A program made the translations under genes and the position numbers. Below are positions 34,100 through 44,759 of a DNA stretch of 64,000 bases, in pieces. How positions within the stretch are numbered: the stretch's first letter is position 1; each line of letters starts with the position of its first letter. The notes beneath the pieces are model-generated. The model saw nothing but the letters and a program-made list of their open reading frames with translations, made no database searches and had not been told where the DNA came from. The DNA comes from Heliocidaris erythrogramma (lineage: Eukaryota > Echinodermata > Echinoidea > Camarodonta > Echinometridae): assembly GCA_025617745.1 (NCBI GenBank), contig CM046870.1, positions 4,221,285 to 4,285,284 on the forward strand, in the 5' to 3' direction.

Positions 34100-34550
34100 G
34101 TTCGTTTAAATATGTGATGATCATAAAGATCGAACATGCCAGTTTTAACTGCATTTATGTTCCAAACATATATATAACGTTAAGTTTGAAACAAGCATGA
34201 TAATAAAAATGTGACAGATATCAGGTTTTTACTCGCAGTGCAAAAATACATTGCATCTCCTCTGTCTCATTGATACTCAATGCTAGTGAATATAATGGTA
34301 TTAAGATGTTTAAATAATTGGGGGGGGGGGGGGTGCAGCTAACAATTTTCTTTCCCCTCATCCGAAACGGAAAAATGAGTCATGTCCCCATGCAACCCTC
34401 TATATAACTTACACAAGGGGGGGGGGGGGTGGGGGTGGGGGGCGGGGGATTTCAAGTAAAGTTTGCCAATTTGGCCAATTTGGGGTGGGGACAAGTAGCA
34501 AAATAAGAATAACTTATTTTTATAGTGTCATCAATATTTTTTGTATGCAG
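34100..34550. other. Intron 5 with three G-runs
   Basis: G-runs lie at 34320-34333 and 34419-34429, followed by further G-blocks to 34448. A TTTGGCC-type direct repeat follows. No gene. Confidence 0.7.
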
Positions 34551-34721
34551 ACACTTTAAGATTCAGCAACTTCAACCTGTGGGACCATCTCTTAAATGAT
34601 GAGGATCTGACCAAACTAAAAACACAATGCCAGCCTGGTATCTTTGGTAATGTAACAATGAAAAGTTTCCAAGAAGTAGCGATTTCCTCGGATGTATACC
34701 AATCACCATCGCTCTGTGATG
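34551..34721 (+). CDS. Host exon 6: pentraxin-type domain, C-terminal third
   Basis: The acceptor is TGTATGCAG and the donor GATG|GTATGT, phase 1 to 1. It encodes LRFSNFNLWDHLLNDEDLTK, then LKTQC, the conserved pentraxin C-terminal strand (x-N-x-N-x-W-D..L..E-x-x-x-L...C). QSPSLCDG leads into the next EGF. Confidence 0.85.
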
Positions 34722-35556
34722 GTATGTATAATGCTTTGCTTTAATTTTGTTTTCAGAATTTAAAGATTCATAACTTGTGCAATGGAAGAAAAAATGGAAG
34801 AAAAAATTTAAAGTAGAGCAAAACAATGAGGGTATGAATGGATGAATTGTTCCAAATTTCTCCTTGAATTATGAAATTATGAAACTGCAGTTGATTTCCT
34901 TGCTCAAGTATTTGGATTGGGGAAAGGTTTCCTTTGTAAATTTTATATTTGTAACTTGCTGTAGGACAAGCTAGCAGGCAGAATGATAAATTCAATTTCT
35001 TTAATGACACATCAAATGTAAACATCCTTTGAATTAGAAACCATACATATCTGATGTGGCATTCTTATAATTTGACTATATTGACATATTTAAGCTATGT
35101 TGCAGTTTCTTTTTCACATCATTTTCTTCTTTTAATAACCTGAACACAGCCCTTCTTGTTTTTAAAATCAGAAATGGATTACCACTTCATGCATGCACCT
35201 CCATAACCTTATCTCCTTTAAAGCCACAATGTCTTGCAATCTTCAGTGTTGTTCTTCACACTTCAGGGGACATTTCTACTATGATGTTCTTCCAAACTGA
35301 CATGGAAGGAATGAGAAAGCTCACAAATTATGTTTCACCTTACCCTGAACTCAACCTTCTATCCTGAGTCCTGAGCTTTTAGAAGTAACCCTATTATCTT
35401 CGTATATTTTGACTATGTTAATATTTAAGCTAAATATTTTTATGTATTTTTTGTAGAAGTTTCCATTATCTTTGTACAGTGATTTGAATTATTTGCCATC
35501 AGTTCTTGATGAATACCTTCTTCTATTGAAATGGTAGCACCCTTGTATACCTACAG
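34722..35556. other. Intron 6
   Basis: No recognised element. Confidence 0.5.
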
Positions 35557-35799
35557 ATACCAATGAGTGTCTGACGATCGTTCCCTCTCCCTGTCAGAAT
35601 GGAGGAAGCTGTAGGGAAGGCCTCAACTCCTATGAATGTTCCTGCCCGGCTGGGTTTATAGGTAAAAATTGTGAGGTGGCTCTGGACTTATGTCTAGGCA
35701 TAAGCTGTCAGAACAGAGGATCATGCATGCCAAGCGAAACTAATGCTTCTTGTGCTTGTGCAGAGGGCTTTACAGGAGATTTCTGCCAGTTTGTCATCG
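35557..35799 (+). CDS. Host exon 7: two EGF modules
   Basis: The acceptor is ACCTACAG and the donor ATCG|GTGAGT, phase 1 to 1. [19 protein letters not shown]...[12 protein letters not shown] is a full EGF opening with the DxxEC motif of calcium-binding EGFs. [31 protein letters not shown] is the second. Twelve cysteines are present with standard spacing. Confidence 0.9.
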
Positions 35800-36756
35800 G
35801 TGAGTCTCTGTGTTTACAAGCAAAATCCATTTTCTACATTAAGACTGAATTTGGAGTGATTAATCAAATTTCACTTATGAAAATAAATTTTACTTATGAA
35901 AATAAATTTTACTTACGAAAATAAATTTCAATAACCAACGCTACTTATGAATAGACTTGAAGTTAGATTTATGTCAATATTTGAGTTGTAATGTATTCAT
36001 TAACAAAACGAGTCAAAGGAAATAGACGAGCTACTCCAATATATTTGATTTTTATTGTCATCACTGATCTATGTACACATGTGTAAATATTTTTTATTGA
36101 TATATAAATAAATTTTCCTTTATGAGGTAAAAGAAAATGATAAAAAGAAATATCCAACACACCTTAGTGTTTACCTGTACGGTCAACCGGAAAGTGAGGG
36201 GTTTTTTTTATCTGGTCATTAAAAAAACATATTTATCTCGCCATGAAAAAAGTTATAATATTTTGAATAGTCAAATGAAAATTGTGATATATTTATGTGA
36301 TCTTCATCATAAGTGAATAAACAATATACTTCTGAGGAGTTGTTTGGGAAACCTATTTTTGAAAAGAACACATTTGACGTCATCCTTGTTTTATATCCAT
36401 TACAAGTAGAGTTGTTATATAAACATAGAGGTGTGGAGATGTGCATTTATCATATCTGACCTACACCATGTTGTGCCATTCCTGAAAAAAACTACAATGT
36501 ATATATACAGAGAAACCTGCTTTTTAATAGCAAACACCTGTGCAGAAAGAACGGCTGTGTAGTAAAGACCACATTTTTAGATTTTCCTTGAGCAATATTT
36601 CTCACTGAAACCTGTACTGAAGTAATCTGAACCTAGAGACCAACTGCTTATAAAGACCACATCTCTTGTATCCATGCTCTTTGTACATATTTCACAGATT
36701 TCACTGTAATTTTTTTTGTGTGTGTCTCTCTCTCTCTCGCTGCTTTTCAATTGTAG
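35800..36756. other. Intron 7
   Basis: It holds a short tandem repeat of TTTACTTATGAAAATAAA-like units at 35868-35928 and a pyrimidine (TC)n tract at 36725-36738 before the acceptor. Nothing else is recognised. Confidence 0.5.
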
Positions 36757-36927
36757 TGAATGGAGGCTGGAATGATTGGTCTGAGTGGGGAGACTGCACT
36801 GTAACATGTAACGGAGGTATAACAACCAGGAATAGGACATGTACAGATCCTCCTCCAAATGACTACGGGAAAGATTGCGAAGGGAATTCTACAGAAGAGA
36901 ATGAATGCAACACAGAGCACTGCCCAG
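36757..36927 (+). CDS. Host exon 8: thrombospondin type 1 repeat
   Basis: The acceptor is AATTGTAG and the donor CCAG|GTAATA, phase 1 to 1. It encodes GGWNDWSEWGDCTVTCNGG, then TRNRTCTDPPPNDYGKDC and NECNTEHCP. The WxxWxxW ladder, the CxxTC pair and the R-x-R-x-C layers are those of TSP1. The middle W of the ladder is a usual site for C-mannosylation in animals (family knowledge). Confidence 0.92.
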
Positions 36928-37120
36928 GTAATATTCAACCGTATTTGTAACCTTGAATCAACCTTCAATATGGTGTTAATATGTAGAAATAAATAACCAG
37001 AAAATGTGTTTCATTAATGGCCTTAGATGTTTATGCTAAATCCTTTCATGTTTTAATGGTTTTAGAATGTTGGCTTTTAATTTGATATATTTCATAATTT
37101 TATTGACTTTAACAAATCAG

Positions 37121-37327
37121 CATGCCTTGATCTAATTGAGCCAAGTGGAGCCATCCTAACATGCGAAGGAGATAGTAATATGACAATGAACTGCAACTTA
37201 GCCTGCAAGTCGGGCTACAGCTTCCCTGAACCAGCTGTGACGTCGTACAACTGCAGCCCCGAGACTGGCTATAGATGGAATCACGAGGATGATAATAACC
37301 CCCTTGCTAAGCTTCCATCATGTACTG
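37121..37327 (+). CDS. Host exon 9: sushi-like (CCP) domain
   Basis: The acceptor is ACAAATCAG and the donor ACTG|GTGGGT, phase 1 to 1. It encodes ACLDLIEPSGAILTCEGDSN..CNLACKSGYSF..YNCSPETGYRW...LPSCT. The pattern of cysteines, GY before a hydrophobic strand, a W near the end and a closing cysteine is that of a CCP module, with extra cysteines. It stands directly after TSP1. Confidence 0.75.
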
Positions 37328-37356
37328 GTGGGTGTATTGGCCTATTTGGCTTTACT

Positions 37357-37460
37357 TTGGGGCTCTTACTTTGGCGCTCTTACTTTGGCGCTCTTACTTT
37401 GGCGCTCTTACTGGGCGTTCTTACTTGGCGTTCTTACTTTGGCGCTCTTATTTTGGCGCG
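37357..37460 (+). repeat. 15-bp tandem repeat beside the exon 9 donor
   Basis: About seven units of TTACTTTGGCGCTC and variants begin 29 bp downstream of the exon 9 splice donor and run into (CT)n at 37464-37477. All + frames stay open across the donor. Confidence 0.85.
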
Positions 37461-37739
37461 CGCTCTCTCTCTCTCTCTATGATGTTTGGTTTGAATCCCT
37501 GGGAATTTAGCACAGATCTCAAAAATTATGCAAACAAAAAAATAATTGTTCCTCCCTTTTTGAAAATCACTATAATTTCTTTTAATTCATGCATATTATC
37601 AGATTGTCAGTAATTTTATAAATTAATGTAGGCCTCAAAAAAATCATATTGACAGAATAATCACTCTGACGCAATATATGAAGAACCGTTAAAGTATGAA
37701 CTTCGAACGTGGTGCTAGTGTCTATAGGAAGACGATCTG

Positions 37740-38110
37740 ATAAAATTTTGACGTATGTAGGTCAAAGATCATAGAGGTCAATTTCTGAAATTTCAGGTTT
37801 TAACCTCGTTATTGAATTTTCTCAAGAACTATTTGAGCTATAAGCTTCAAACTTGGTATCAGTATGCATCACCATAGTGAGACATTTAATTAGATTTGGG
37901 GGTACATATGTCAAAGGTCACAGGTCATAGAGGTCAATATGGATGAAATTAAAGATTTGTTATTTTTTATATCGCAATGTATCTCAACTATTTTGTATTC
38001 ATGACTGCCGAGACAAAGTGATCAGACTTTGGGGTTGTTAGGTCAAAGGTCAAATGTCAAAGAGGTCAATAAACATATGATTATAGGTTTTTATTATGGT
38101 TATCCCAATA
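37740..38110 (+). repeat. Tandem units with AGGTCA words
   Basis: Three diverged units carry GTAGGTCAAAGATCATAGAG, GTCAAAGGTCACAGGTCATA, and AGGTCAAAGGTCAAATGTCA, each leading to GAGGTCAAT, spaced about 130-150 bp apart. Each unit also repeats an 'aactatttgagct'-like block. The repeat is probably of transposon origin. The words match nuclear-receptor half-sites, AGGTCAAAGGTCA being a one-base-spaced direct repeat. Confidence 0.55.
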
Positions 38111-38384
38111 TTTCATTATCAGTTTGAGCCATGAACGTAACTTAATTTAGGCATATGCATATAGGAGACGCAGTCACATTCATCTTGTTTCATTTTAGCT
38201 TCCAAGGCCATTCTGAGAAATTACTCTGCTTTAGTGTAAGATTACGTTGATCACCAGTGGGAAGATTTTTTTCCAACAAAGTTATTACAACGCATTTTAA
38301 TTGGTTTTAATGTTTTATTCACTTCTAGTTAGTGTGAAATAAATGAACTTATTCCATTCAATCTTTCTCTTTATATCGTTATAG

Positions 38385-38560
38385 AGACTGTTCTGGCAAG
38401 TGAGATGGACATTTCCTTGAACGTGCCGTACCCAGGGGCGAAGTGTGAATCAGAGTCTGATGCTAATGCCATAACAGAAAGCTTCAATACTAGTCTTAAC
38501 AACAATGCGGGTAGTCTTGGATGCTCTGGAACCAAGACATGTAAGGTGACAGGTGTTCAG
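38385..38560 (+). CDS. Host exon 10: unknown segment, first half
   Basis: The acceptor is CGTTATAG and the donor TTCAG|GTAGGT, phase 1 to 0. It encodes LASEMDISLNVPYPGAKCES, then ITESFNTSLNNNAGSLGC..KTCKVTGVQ. I do not recognise the domain. The alternation of short beta-strands, two N-glycosylation sequons (NTS, and NNT-type in the next exon) and four cysteines suggests an extracellular sandwich fold. It joins exon 11 across DIRS copy 2. Confidence 0.78.
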
Positions 38561-38771
38561 GTAGGTCACTGTATGCTTTGAGTACTTAAGCCCCGTGCAC
38601 ACGAAGCGTTATTTTACTGCTGATAATAGACCGCTTCGGTAATGCTGCAGATTTAATGCATACATTTCAAACAAAGGTTGTTCTTGACAACCTGAAAGCT
38701 TGCCGGACATAGCTACAAATAATGTATGCAAACTGAATTCCAAGCATTTGAAGCTCATTTATGAAAAGCAG

Positions 38772-38864
38772 ATTTACTACAATAAATCAATGTACCTACC
38801 TATTTTGCTAGTCTTCCGACTACGCAAGTCATTCGAGTAATTAAAGTCACGACAGTGCATATAC
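38772..38864. repeat. DIRS copy 2 left terminal repeat
   Basis: The segment from 38790 (ATGTACCTACCTATTTTGCT, AGTCTTCCGACTACGCAAG, GTCACGACAGTGCATATA) is the inverse of 44645-44719 with about one mismatch. The outermost 18 bp is complementary to 44507-44526 in the internal complementary region. Confidence 0.88.
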
Positions 38865-39381
38865 CCCCCTAGGATCACACCTTCCTCTGTGCACGTACGC
38901 ATGACGCGCGCACACAATCCTCCTCTTTCCTTCTCGCAGCCTAAAGAGTTGCAGCTAAGTCACTATCTTGCGCAAAAATTCAGAGTTTGCTACTCTTTAG
39001 CGCGTTTTCTGGTGACTTTTGCCAATTTTTACGTCCTAGACTTGTTTTAATATCTGTTTAGAGTCGGTTTATGTCTGTCACGTATTTATTTTGGTGATAT
39101 TTGAGCTTAAATTCATACCTCACTTTTCACCTCTTTCGTATAGTAGCCCCGGGCATTCGCTTTGGCGTATTGCCGGGCGCTCAGCCCTGTAACGTTTCGT
39201 TGGTGTTTCGTGTGTGTGGCTGTTGTGAGCATATACCCTTACGAGGGTGTTCTTTTGTTCGTAGTGCGTGAATGGAATTTTCCACACAATACGCTGGAAA
39301 ATTCCATTCCGTTTCACTCTCGCTTTTTACGCCCTTTCTTTACAATTGTTTATTGTTTGACTCTTTTATATCTCCTTACAG

Positions 39382-42051
39382 GTGATAATGAGTTATTCGG
39401 AGGAAGAGCAATCGAGGTCTTGGTTGCCTCCGTGCTCTTCCAATTCTTCTTCCCTCCCTTCCACTACCCTCACTTATAAGGGCGTCAGCCCAGTGAGTGT
39501 GTTTGAGACCTCTGTGTTTCGCTCGCCTACCAGCGAGTCAAACACGATGGTCAGGGGAGGTAAGGGCGTCAGTCTGTCGGCTCGCTCTGGTACTTTTGTA
39601 CCGGGAGCGTCGAGCAAGACGGGCTTTATAGGTAAGTTAGGTGTTCATAATTTTTCGGACCGAACACCCGTCATTAGCAATTCTAGCTCCCTCCAACTCA
39701 CGACCACCGCGTCTGCAGTTGGGGGGGGGGGGGGGCGGTAGTCAGTATTACCGGGTCCTCTCGACCCCCGTCGGGAGCCTGGACGGGGCATTAACTGGTA
39801 AGACCGCTAAGCGGTCAGCTAATGATGTTACTGGGTCTTGCCGACCCCCGACCACCCTAGGGGTGCCTAGCGAGATTTCATCCAGTGTTACTGGCTTCCC
39901 CCGACATCCGACCAACGTCGCTGTGTCTGGGGGAATTACAGCCGGTATCGGAAATCCGCATCCCGCTAAGAAGACCTCCTACTCGAGCAGGCTCTCACAG
40001 CGGAAGACTGCTGGTTCCCGCCAGCCACTGACCAACGTCAGTGCTCCAGGTGCTATTTCCAGCAGTGCTGCAATGCAGCAGCCCGTCCACCCCCGGCAGT
40101 CAATGCGAATCGGGGCTCTGGTCGGGGAAGCACAGTCCCTAGAGTTGCGGCCGAATTGTTTCTCCCCACTGGGGAGCCCGGCCCGGACAGTTTTGGTAGT
40201 GAGGCTTCTTATACTGCATCCAAACACTTCCCGTGCTTCTAAACGGTCTTCTATTACGGTGGCTCACACCCCCGCTAAGAATTTTAAAGCCAAGAAGGGT
40301 AAATCCAAAGATAAACCCAAGTCGGGTAAGAAGGCTCAGCCCTCTCTTCCCCCCGACTCTCAATCTGAGTTGCTCAGATTAATGAGACTCTTTGCTGAGC
40401 AGCAAGGTTGGAATACTAATCCCCCGACGCTGCCGGCTACTGAGACGGGTTCTCCCCAGTCAGTTGTCACTGTGATGGAGGATGTTCCCGAGTCGGACCC
40501 CGGTGTTCTCCCGGTCTCCGATATTCATGAGAACCTTGGACAATTTTGTCCGGATGCGGTATCTCGACCTACTCCTCACATGCCTGCGGCTCTCGGAGCC
40601 CCGCCGGGGGAGGAGTCTGTCACTGGTCCGTGGGCATATCCACCCCCATGGATTTTTCCCCACCGGACTATTTCTCCCGAGTTTGATTCTGTCTCGTAGG
40701 TTTCTACCCCGTCTGTTTCAGAATCTCAGGCGGCTTCGACCCCCAGCCTTGTCAGGCTATGGCGGCAGATGCCAAGGCCCTGTTAGAGAAGTATATGCCA
40801 GAAATTTTTCCACAAGTCCAGTCGGACAGTGATCAGCCATTGCTGTTATTCAGACAGCATGGCCCGTCTCCTGGTATTCCTCTTACAGAGGACTTCAAAC
40901 AGGAGTATGGGGATAGGGAGGCACTCGCCGATGCGGGTCGGGCTACCCGACGTCCCTATGGTAGTGCCATCTCGACCTACTCCTCACATGCCTGCGGCTC
41001 TCGGAGCCCTGCCGGGGGAGGAGTCTGTCACTGGTCTGTGGGCATATCCACCCCCATGGGATTTTCCCCACCGGACTATTTCTCCCGAGTTTGATTCTGT
41101 CTCGTAGGTTTCTACCCCGTCTGTTTCAGAATCTCAGGCGGCTTCGACCCCCAGCCTTGTCAGGCTATGGCGGCAGATGCCAAGGCCCTGTTAGAGAAGT
41201 ATATGCCAGAAATTTTTCCCCAAGTCCAGTCGGACAGTGATCAGCCATTGCTGTTATTCAGACAGCATGGCCCGTCTCCTGGTATTCCTCTTACAGAGGA
41301 CTTCAAACAGGAGTATGGGGATAGGGAGGCACTCGCCGATGCGGGTCGGGCTACCCGACGTCCCTATGGTAGTGCCTTCTCTTTCTATCCGGAGGATACC
41401 CAGGGCTTCTTTTCAGCCAAGGGTTTATCCCAGGAAATTTTTGGTTAGGGACAACGTTGGAATATCAATTTCAAGTCTCAGTCCTATAGATCCGCCGAGA
41501 AGCCCCTAGTGAACTTTGAAACCAAAGTCAGGTCGGGCTTAAGACTTTCGCCGTACTTGGGTTCACTGTTACGTCTTCGGGCCAGATCAGTTGAACTGAA
41601 TGTGAACGAGGGGGACTCCAATTTGTTGGATGAACTCCTGCTTTTATTAGCTGGACTTCAGTGGTCTCGGCTCTCATCAGCGGCGATTGACATTACACAT
41701 CAACGCCGCAAGTTGGCGCTCTCCACACTGGGAGTGCTAGGGAAAGACATCCCTTCCTCTCATCCCAAACTCTTTGGGGGCCAGTTTAACGAGGTCTTCC
41801 ACAAAGAGATAGAGGGTCGCAAACGGGCAAAGGAGATGGCCAGACAATTCTTGCCCACTCAGCCTGCTCGGCCCTTTCCGAAGTCTAAGTCGGTCTCGAC
41901 AGGCGATAACCGCTTTAATCGTCGAGTGACTGTGACTATCCCTCGGGTTGAGACCCCTACCCTGGGCAATCGTGATAGAGGCTCGGAGAGAGGAAGAGGG
42001 GGGCGTAAGACCGCCGCCAAGGGCCCGGTCAGGCCCAAGTCGGACTTTTGA
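39382..42051 (+). pseudogene. gag: DIRS copy 2 gag
   Basis: ATG at 39388 (MSYSEEEQSRSW) lies just after an acceptor-like TCTCCTTACAG. The frame runs to a G16 run at 39720, then continues in another frame to 40699 (basic KAKKGKSKDKPKSGKKAQP, then QSELLRLMRLFAEQ, PAALGAPPGEE) and stops. MAADAKALLEKYMPEIFPQ opens in a third frame, and the C-terminal third is at 41509-42051 with a basic RGRGG-type tail. A 408-bp tandem duplication lies within it. DIRS gag is poorly conserved. The call rests on position and on similarity to copies 3 and 4. Confidence 0.8.
40561..41375 (+). repeat. 408-bp tandem duplication in DIRS copy 2 gag
   Basis: Unit 1 at 40561-40968 and unit 2 at 40969-41375 both begin ATCTCGACCTACTCCTCACA and end GTCCCTATGGTAGTGCC. 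A few differences separate them, including one 1-bp indel. Both carry TCGTAG, so the stop predates the duplication. Confidence 0.93.
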
Positions 42052-42640
42052 TACCTTACCCCGAGTGCTTGTGGACAGCATTCCCAAGCGCTCGGGAAGT
42101 TTACGTATGATTCTAAACATGAAAAGGATCAACAGGTTTATACCTCCAGTGCATTTTCGAATGGAGACCTTGGCGTCTATTCTGCCCTTGATCAAGCGGG
42201 ACGACCTTGCGATCTCCTCGAACTCAAAGACGCGTACCTTCACATTCCCATTCACTCTCTGTCGAGAAATTTGCTGGGATTCGTGTTCCAGGGCGAAACG
42301 TTTCGATTTCGTTCCCTACCCTTCGGGCTGAGGCCGGCCCCTCGAGTCTTTACTCGAATAGTGTCGGCCCTAGCCGCGTTTCTACGGAATCGCGGCCTCC
42401 GATTGTTCGTCTATCTAGACGATTGGCTCCTAGTTGCAAACTCAGAGTCCCTCCTGTTGGATCAGTTATGCCTGTTACTGCGGCTAACGCAAGACTTAGG
42501 CTTTCTGATAAACTGGGAAAAATCGGAATTATCTGCCACACGTACCCCGGTACTTAGGTGCGGAGATAGATATCCCGAATCAGCTTGCCCGCCCCAGTCG
42601 GGACAGAATTCGGACTTCAGAATTCAGACAATGGCTTCAA
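41960..42640 (+). pseudogene. DIRS copy 2 reverse transcriptase
   Basis: SGSLRMILNMKRINRFI and METLASILPLIKRDDLAI form the fingers. After a frameshift near 42210 come GFVFQGETFRFRSLPFGL, then the catalytic YLDDWLL at 42412-42432 and LGFLINWEKSEL. The frame 42271-43056 is open across the palm. The catalytic aspartates are intact, unlike copy 1. Confidence 0.85.
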
Positions 42641-42673
42641 TTTCTGGGCTATCTGGCCAGTCTAGTCGACGTC

Positions 42674-43200
42674 TTGCCAGACTGCAGGCTGTTGATGAGG
42701 CCCCTTCAGAGGCACCTCCTCAAATTTTTCAGACCGGGCAAAGATTCTCCTTTGGGGTGGATTCCACTCCCAAGAGATATCAAGCTCCTTCTCGCCCCCT
42801 GGTCGAACAGTTCGTTTCTTGCCCAAGGCAAGCCTCTCTGTACCCCTCTTCCGTCAGTTTCTCTGACAACAGACGCCTCCCTTCTCGGTTGGGGCGGTCA
42901 TTGCCGGGGCGAGATGATTTCAGGGGACTGGTCTCACTTGAGAGAGTTATTCCCCATATCAATGTTTTGGAAATGATGCGGTCAGCCTGTCTCTTCATCT
43001 TTTCAGGCCCGGTCTTGTTGGTCGCACTGTACTCGTTCTTACGGACAATGCCATAGTAGCTGCCTACATCAGTCGCCAAGGCGGCACTCGGTCTTCCTCT
43101 CTGAACATCTTAGCTACCCAGTTGTGGAGGTGGTGCCGGTCTATGAACATTATTCCGGTAGCCTCCTACATTCCCGGTCAGGACAATCTGATCGCGGATT
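42674..43200 (+). pseudogene. DIRS copy 2 RNase H
   Basis: SVSLTTDASLLGWGGHCRG (42857-42913) holds the first aspartate and INVLEM the glutamate. LTDNAIVAAYI needs a frame change near 42980, and GQDNLIADFLSRG closes the domain at about 43215. DIRS RNase H normally follows RT in the same polypeptide. Confidence 0.78.
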
Positions 43201-44494
43201 TTCTGTCTCGGGGCAAATGCCTCCCGTCAGAGTGGACTCTTCATCCGGAGGTGTGGGGTCCTCTGTAGATCGAGATGGCCCCACATTGACCAGCGAGACA
43301 TTGGTTTCCAGACCCGCTGAGTCCCCTCTCGGGGATTGTTCATCAACGCCCAGCGGTCCTCCACTTGACTGTCTGGCCGTTGTTGGGGAAGACGCCAGAA
43401 ACTCGGGGCTCTCCGAGAGGGCCTCCCAGTTTGTAATGAGAAACCGTAGAGACTCCACTAGAGATCTCTACAACTCTCGTCTAGGGGCCTTCTTTTCTTG
43501 GTGCGAGAATCAGGGTGTCTCGCCACGTGAAGCCCCTATTGGTGTTATTGCCGATTTTTTTATCTCCCTTTTCGATAAGGGTAGATCGATTTCAACCATA
43601 CGTGGCTATCGTTCGGCTATTGCCGCCGTCCACGTTGGTTTTGCTGACGGTTCGGGAGTCTCCAACTCCCCTCTTTTGGCTAGGTTGACTCGCTCCTTCT
43701 TTTTGCAGCGTCCATCAACTCGTAGCCTGACTCCTTCTTCGAGTCTACCCAAGGTCCTTGACGTGCTTGCGTAGCCACCTTCTGAACCGTTGGGTAAAGC
43801 GTCCCTTCACCAATTAACGGTCAAGACGCTGTTTTTAGTTGCTATTGCTTCTGCACAGAGGAGGAGTATTCTTCATGCTCTGTGTATCACACCGGGTCAC
43901 ATCCGTTGGGAGAACCATGGTGTGCGACTTATACCAAAGCCCTCTGTTATTGCCAAAAATCAGACTGCTTCCTCCGGACCAGTTGAGATTTTTCTTAGAC
44001 CGCTGTCGGACCGTTCCTCGGTGCAGGAGGATAAGGTCTGGTGTCCGGTGAGGGCCTTGAAATGGTATTTAGATAAGACTAAGACTCTTCGTAAGAGTGA
44101 TCAGCTTTTTGTCATCACTCGAGAGTCCTTTTCCCCCGCTTCCAGAGAATCCATTTCTAGATGGATAGTCGAAGTCGAAGCTTGGCCGGATGCCCTATTG
44201 AGTGATGGGAAGCCCCGTGCTCACGATACCAGGGGCATCAGTGCCTCTTGGGCTCTTTTCCAAGGGGTGCCCCTAGTGGACATCATGAGGGCAGCCTACT
44301 GGCGCTCCTCCACATCCTTCACTTCTTTTTATTTAAAAGATGTTTTGACAGTTGAGTCTTTTTCTAACAAGACGTTGCAAGCTGCAACGTCATCCTTGGG
44401 GTGTTGGGCAGTATCACCATCAAAGTCAAATCAAAGGGTTCTTGTTGACCTTCCTCTTGGGACATGCCCCCCAATTGAATCTGTGCTGGTTTAG
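43124..44494 (+). pseudogene. DIRS copy 2 tyrosine recombinase, single in-frame stop
   Basis: One frame runs from 43124 to 44494, broken only by TAG at 43772-43774 (copy 1 has AAG there). The N-terminal SAM-like part has SERASQFVMRNRRDSTRDLY and STIRGYRSAIAAVHVGF. The catalytic part has QRRSILHALCITPGHIRW (first arginine region), HDTRGISASWALF (H-x-x-R) and SFYLKD (tyrosine). This is the best-preserved recombinase of the window. Confidence 0.88.
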
Positions 44495-44590
44495 CAAAAT
44501 AGGTAGGTTCATTGATTTATTGTAGTAAATCAGTAAAATCAGAAGTGATTTTATTATTTGCTAGATAAATCTATGTACCTACCTATGTCC
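44494..44590. repeat. DIRS copy 2 internal complementary region
   Basis: AATAGGTAGGTTCATTGATT, then TATTGTAGTAAAT, is the exact complement of the left terminus (38772-38804). It is followed directly by AGTAAAATCAGAAGTGATTT, then TATTATTTGCTAGATAAA, the complement of the right terminus (44705-44759). Confidence 0.9.
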
Positions 44591-44644
44591 CACTCCTTGC
44601 CTAGCAACATGTCAAAGTTTGTCTGAGGCTGCTCGTATATGGGG

Positions 44645-44759
44645 TATATGCACTGTCGTGACTTTAATTACTCGAATGGCTTGCGTAGTCGGAAGACTAG
44701 CAAAATAGGTAGGTACATAGATTTATCTAGCAAATAATAAAATCACTTCTGATTTTACT
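44645..44759. repeat. DIRS copy 2 right terminal repeat
   Basis: Inverse of the left terminal repeat up to 44719, then the extension AGATTTATCTAGCAAATAAT, AAAATCACTTCTGATTTTAC, which pairs with the internal complementary region. Confidence 0.88.

Larger units (their letters stand above)
38772..44759 (+). mobile_element. DIRS-type retrotransposon, copy 2 (complete length, about 6.0 kb)
   Basis: It starts ATTTACTACAATAAATC and ends TTCTGATTTTACT. Order: left inverted repeat, 5' leader, gag, RT, RNase H, tyrosine recombinase, internal complementary region, right inverted repeat. No target duplication is seen, which fits recombinase-mediated insertion. The boundaries follow from comparison with the intact MITE at 47.2 kb. 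It lies in host-gene sense in intron 10. Confidence 0.93.

Noticed and set aside
37180-37613. Leu/Trp/Tyr-rich membrane-like frames after exon 9
   Set aside because: They read through the splice donor into the 15-bp tandem repeat. The live exon ends at 37327.
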